A DNA stretch of 64,000 nt from positions 62,001 to 126,000 of the forward strand of contig LMAD01000002.1 in the NCBI GenBank assembly GCA_001443545.1. The letters are read 5' to 3'. A program made the position numbers and the translations under genes. Below, piece after piece: positions 61,812 through 64,000 of this stretch. The notes below the pieces were generated by a model, which was not told the origin of the DNA, did not search any database, and worked only from the letters and a program-made list of their open reading frames with translations. The stretch's first letter is position 1. Every line of letters begins with the position of its first letter. The stretch comes from Acidimicrobiaceae bacterium RAAP-2 (GTDB lineage: Bacteria > Actinomycetota > Acidimicrobiia > Acidimicrobiales > RAAP-2).

Positions 61812-62291
61812 TCAGTTGAGTGGTTTGCGCATCTGCAGCGACGTGACGTCGTAGCCGCTGCTCTCGTACAGTCGGCGCGCCACCCGATTGGGGCCAAAGA
61901 CGTTGAGGGCCACGGCGGTTGCGCCGAGTCGTCGCGCTTCGTCTTCGGCCACGGCGAGGAGCCGCCGACCGAAGCCACGACCTCGATAGTCGGGCCGAAT
62001 CTCGATGGCGTAGATCCACGCTGCGTCCGCGGAGGCGTCGGTCGGCTCGGTCGCGAGCCAGAGGTAGCCGATCGATACGTTCATCGCGGTTCGCGCGACG
62101 TACCAGTGCATGCCCGGAGTGTCGAACCCGTGGGGTAGTAGTTGTCGGTGCTGGGCGTTGGCCAGTGCGTCGGCGTCAGTTGGGCTCCAGTTGCCGACGC
62201 GGATCTGCTCGGCGACGTAGTCCGCCATGACTTCGGGGAGGTGGGACTCGAACTCCTTCTCGGTCATGGGCTCGAGGTGAAGATCATCCAC
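61812..62291 (-). CDS. GNAT family N-acetyltransferase
   Basis: 159 residues. 'WIYAIEIRPDYRGRGFGRRLLAVAEDEARRLGATAVALNVFGPNRVARRLYESSGYDV' contains the acetyl-CoA R/Q-x-x-G-x-G/A loop and motif B; the substrate is unknown. GTG at 62291 lies 6 nt after a TACAGT box (leaderless) and the N-terminus 'VDDLHLEPMTEKEFESHL' fits the family; a 23-residue longer version is open but has no signal. Shares a divergent regulatory region with the MFS gene. Confidence 0.9.
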   Translation of the reverse strand: MDDLHLEPMTEKEFESHLPEVMADYVAEQIRVGNWSPTDADALANAQHRQLLPHGFDTPGMHWYVARTAMNVSIGYLWLATEPTDASADAAWIYAIEIRPDYRGRGFGRRLLAVAEDEARRLGATAVALNVFGPNRVARRLYESSGYDVTSLQMRKPLN

Positions 62292-62297
62292 CGGGCG

Positions 62298-62303
62298 ACT
62301 GTA
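62298..62303 (-). promoter_or_regulatory. Leaderless promoter -10 box of the GNAT gene
   Basis: On the minus strand TACAGT, 6 nt, then GTG at 62291. Confidence 0.55.
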
Positions 62304-62399
62304 ACAGTCGATTTCTGGTGGTTGCTGTCCTTGCGGGGCGTCAGATAACCAAAAGTTCATTTTTCGTTCAGCCCGAGGTTACGGAGAGGACACCGAATC

Positions 62400-62409
62400 G
62401 TCACGTGAC
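62400..62409. promoter_or_regulatory. Perfect 10-bp palindrome upstream of the MFS gene
   Basis: GTCACGTGAC lies 41 nt before the GTG of the MFS transporter, in the divergent GNAT/MFS control region. It could be an operator for a dimeric repressor; no regulator gene is adjacent. Confidence 0.38.
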
Positions 62410-62449
62410 GGGAGAACACTCGGACTTGGAGCGAAATCGGAAGGTTGCT

Positions 62450-63868
62450 GTGAACGTTTCAGACTCTGGCGTAGGCAAGGTCGACGCGCCCGACTCCTCC
62501 ACGGCGACGATTGCCCGAACGGTTGGGCAGATACTGGACGATGCCCCGACGAGCCGATTCCATCATCGGGCGGTCTTGATCTCGGGTATGGGTTTTTTTA
62601 CTGACGCGTATGACCTGTTCGTGATCGGAACGGTGGCGGCCCTCGTCCAGACGCAGTGGTCGTTGTCGACGACCGAGACGAGCTGGGTAACCGGATCGGC
62701 CGTCCTCGGCGCGTTCCTCGGCGCGATGGTCTTCGGTCGGATCGCGGACAAGGTGGGGCGCAAGTCCGTCTACACCGCCGTCGCCGTGATCATGGTGATC
62801 GGCGCCATCGTGTCGTCCCTGGCGCCCAACGTCATCGTGTTGGTCCTCGCACGATTCGTGCTCGGTCTCGGAATCGGTGGCGACTATCCCGTGTCGGCCG
62901 TGCTGATGAGTGAGTACGCCAATCGCGCCGATCGGGGCCGGCTCGTGGGCCTGGTCTTCTCGATGCAGGCGGTGGGACTGATCGTTGGACCACTGGTGGG
63001 ATTGGCGTTGCAGTCGTCGGGACTCTCGGAGAATCTGACGTGGCGACTGCTGCTCGGCCTGGGTTCGATTCCTGCGGCCGCCGTCATCTACCTCCGCGCG
63101 CGGATGCCCGAATCGCCGCGCTTCCAGGCCCACGTCCGGCGCGAGAGCGAGCGTGCGGCGGCGGAGCTACACCAGTTCGCCCATGGTGCGGTCGACGCGA
63201 CCGCGGTGGTGGCGAACACCACGACGCTCATGAGTCCTCGGCAGTTCTTCGCGAATCGACGGATGTGGGTGCTGGTAATCGGCACCGCCGGTAGCTGGTT
63301 TCTCTTCGATTACGCCTACTACGGGAACACCTTGTCGTTGCCGAGCATCCTGCTCGAGGTCTCGCCCAACGCCACGATCAAGGTCAAGCTGCTCCTCTCG
63401 CTGGCGATGTTCGTGGTCTTCGCGCTGCCGGGCTACGCCCTCGCGGTGACCAAGATTGATCGAATCGGTCATAGAAAGTTGCAGTCGATCGGCTTCTCGG
63501 TCATGGCCGCGTGCTTCCTCCTCCTCGCGGCCGTGCCGCGATTCACGACGATGGTCGTGCCGTTCGTGCTGATCTTCGGCTTCAGTTACCTCTTCACGGA
63601 GTTCGGCCCCAACACGACGACCTTCGTTCTGCCCTCGGAGGTCTTTCCCGTCGAGATGCGCACCACGGGTCACGGTATCGCGGCGGGAATCGGCAAGCTC
63701 GGCGCCTTCGTCGGGGTCTTCATGGTGCCACGACTGCAGGCCTCGATCGGCCTTCGGGGGTTGCTCGTGGTTGCCGGCCTTTCGGCGATTGCGGGACTCG
63801 TGACGACGGCTATTCTGCCCGAGCCGGCGCATACCTCCCTGGAGGACTCGGCGACCGGTCCTTCGTAA
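62450..63868 (+). CDS. MFS transporter (phosphate/metabolite:H+ symporter type)
   Basis: 472 residues, 12 TM segments. 'GMGFFTDAYDLFVIGTVAAL' in TM1, 'GRIADKVGRKSVYTAVAVIMVIG' (MFS motif A), 'ARFVLGLGIGGDYPVSAVLMSEYANRADRGRLVGLVFSMQA' and 'MPESPRFQAHV' match the PHS/Pht1-like phosphate:H+ and related sugar-porter branch. Substrate inferred only. GTG at 62450 with GGAAGG 5 nt upstream; the frame is open further upstream without support. Confidence 0.9.
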   Translation: MNVSDSGVGKVDAPDSSTATIARTVGQILDDAPTSRFHHRAVLISGMGFFTDAYDLFVIGTVAALVQTQWSLSTTETSWVTGSAVLGAFLGAMVFGRIADKVGRKSVYTAVAVIMVIGAIVSSLAPNVIVLVLARFVLGLGIGGDYPVSAVLMSEYANRADRGRLVGLVFSMQAVGLIVGPLVGLALQSSGLSENLTWRLLLGLGSIPAAAVIYLRARMPESPRFQAHVRRESERAAAELHQFAHGAVDATAVVANTTTLMSPRQFFANRRMWVLVIGTAGSWFLFDYAYYGNTLSLPSILLEVSPNATIKVKLLLSLAMFVVFALPGYALAVTKIDRIGHRKLQSIGFSVMAACFLLLAAVPRFTTMVVPFVLIFGFSYLFTEFGPNTTTFVLPSEVFPVEMRTTGHGIAAGIGKLGAFVGVFMVPRLQASIGLRGLLVVAGLSAIAGLVTTAILPEPAHTSLEDSATGPS

Positions 63869-63886
63869 GGGCCGCCAGTCGGTCCC

Positions 63887-63892
63887 TACAAT
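63887..63892 (+). promoter_or_regulatory. Leaderless promoter -10 box of the last gene
   Basis: TACAAT, 6 nt, then ATG at 63899; the best match to TATAAT among the leaderless boxes of the window. Confidence 0.62.
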
Positions 63893-63898
63893 GGGCCG

Positions 63899-64000
63899 AT
63901 GGAACTCGAACTACGTGATCGTGTCGTCCTGATAACGGGCGGTACCGACGGCCTCGGTTTGGCGCTGGCTAAGACGCTGATCGCCGAAGGTGCCCGGGTG
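63899..64000 (+). CDS. Short-chain dehydrogenase/reductase, N-terminal part
   Basis: 34 codons visible before the window ends. 'DRVVLITGGTDGLGLALAKTLIAEGARV' is the classical SDR nucleotide-binding motif T-G-G-x3-G-x-G at the N-terminus. The rest, including the YxxxK catalytic residues, lies outside. Leaderless ATG 6 nt after TACAAT. Confidence 0.85.
   Translation, partial: MELELRDRVVLITGGTDGLGLALAKTLIAEGARV

Overview
This window is chromosomal DNA from a high-GC actinobacterium, most likely of the class Acidimicrobiia (inference). The pointers are: actinobacteria-specific small ribosomal proteins bL37 and bS22; coenzyme F420 genes (cofD, cofE) with an F420-type LLM oxidoreductase; the conserved actinobacterial gene orders tatD-(rpfB position)-rsmA-ispE and glmU-prs-rplY-pth-mfd-mazG-eno-divIC-DUF501-ppx, as in Mycobacterium; a DUF5719 protein; and heavy use of GTG starts, 4-nt stop/start overlaps and leaderless promoters. 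I see no phage, transposase, integrase or CRISPR array. No gene-free stretch exceeds 300 bases; the longest gap is about 260-275 nt between cofD and the beta-lactamase-like gene, and I see only promoter-like sequence in it.

Layout. 1-7.1 kb: end of a glycerophosphodiester phosphodiesterase gene, bL37, rsmI, metG-tatD, a secreted PASTA/RlpA-like protein in the place where rpfB sits in mycobacteria, rsmA-ispE, bS22. 7.1-10.6 kb (minus strand): a five-gene redox operon made of a small anchored protein, ApbE flavinyltransferase, a ferric-reductase-like haem membrane protein, a NuoF-like NADH flavoprotein and a three-Cys ferredoxin. 10.7-14.3 kb: a two-component system, tRNA-Gln, a hydrolase, and a thioredoxin gene with a CsoR/CstR-like operator. 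14.4-27.5 kb: the housekeeping block glmU (lacking its acetyltransferase half) to ppx, then an acetyltransferase.

27.5-49.8 kb is the envelope region: a GT2 transferase, an NlpC/P60 peptidase, tRNA-Leu(UAA) with a short variable loop, a nucleotide-sugar pyrophosphorylase, cofE/cofD, a serine hydrolase, three glycosyltransferases, an Rmd-like reductase, a giant membrane GT2 protein, DUF5719, ftsH, a CPBP protease, a large membrane protein, manB and a Trm112-like protein. Mannose-1-phosphate and GDP-sugar production is probably coupled here to surface glycan assembly.

49.8-53.4 kb (minus strand): PPK2, an LLM oxidoreductase, an archaeal-type riboflavin synthase and a thiolase. 53.5-60.2 kb: NAGPA-like and CapA-like secreted enzymes, then a hypothetical secreted protein, a YfhO membrane protein and a GT2 transferase. 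60.4-64 kb: an APC permease, a GNAT acetyltransferase, an MFS transporter and the start of an SDR gene.

The observations most worth follow-up are the archaeal-type riboflavin synthase, the tRNA-Leu(UAA) without a long variable arm, the truncated GlmU, the PASTA/RlpA protein in the rpfB slot, and the ApbE/ferric-reductase/NuoF/ferredoxin operon without a visible FMN-acceptor domain.
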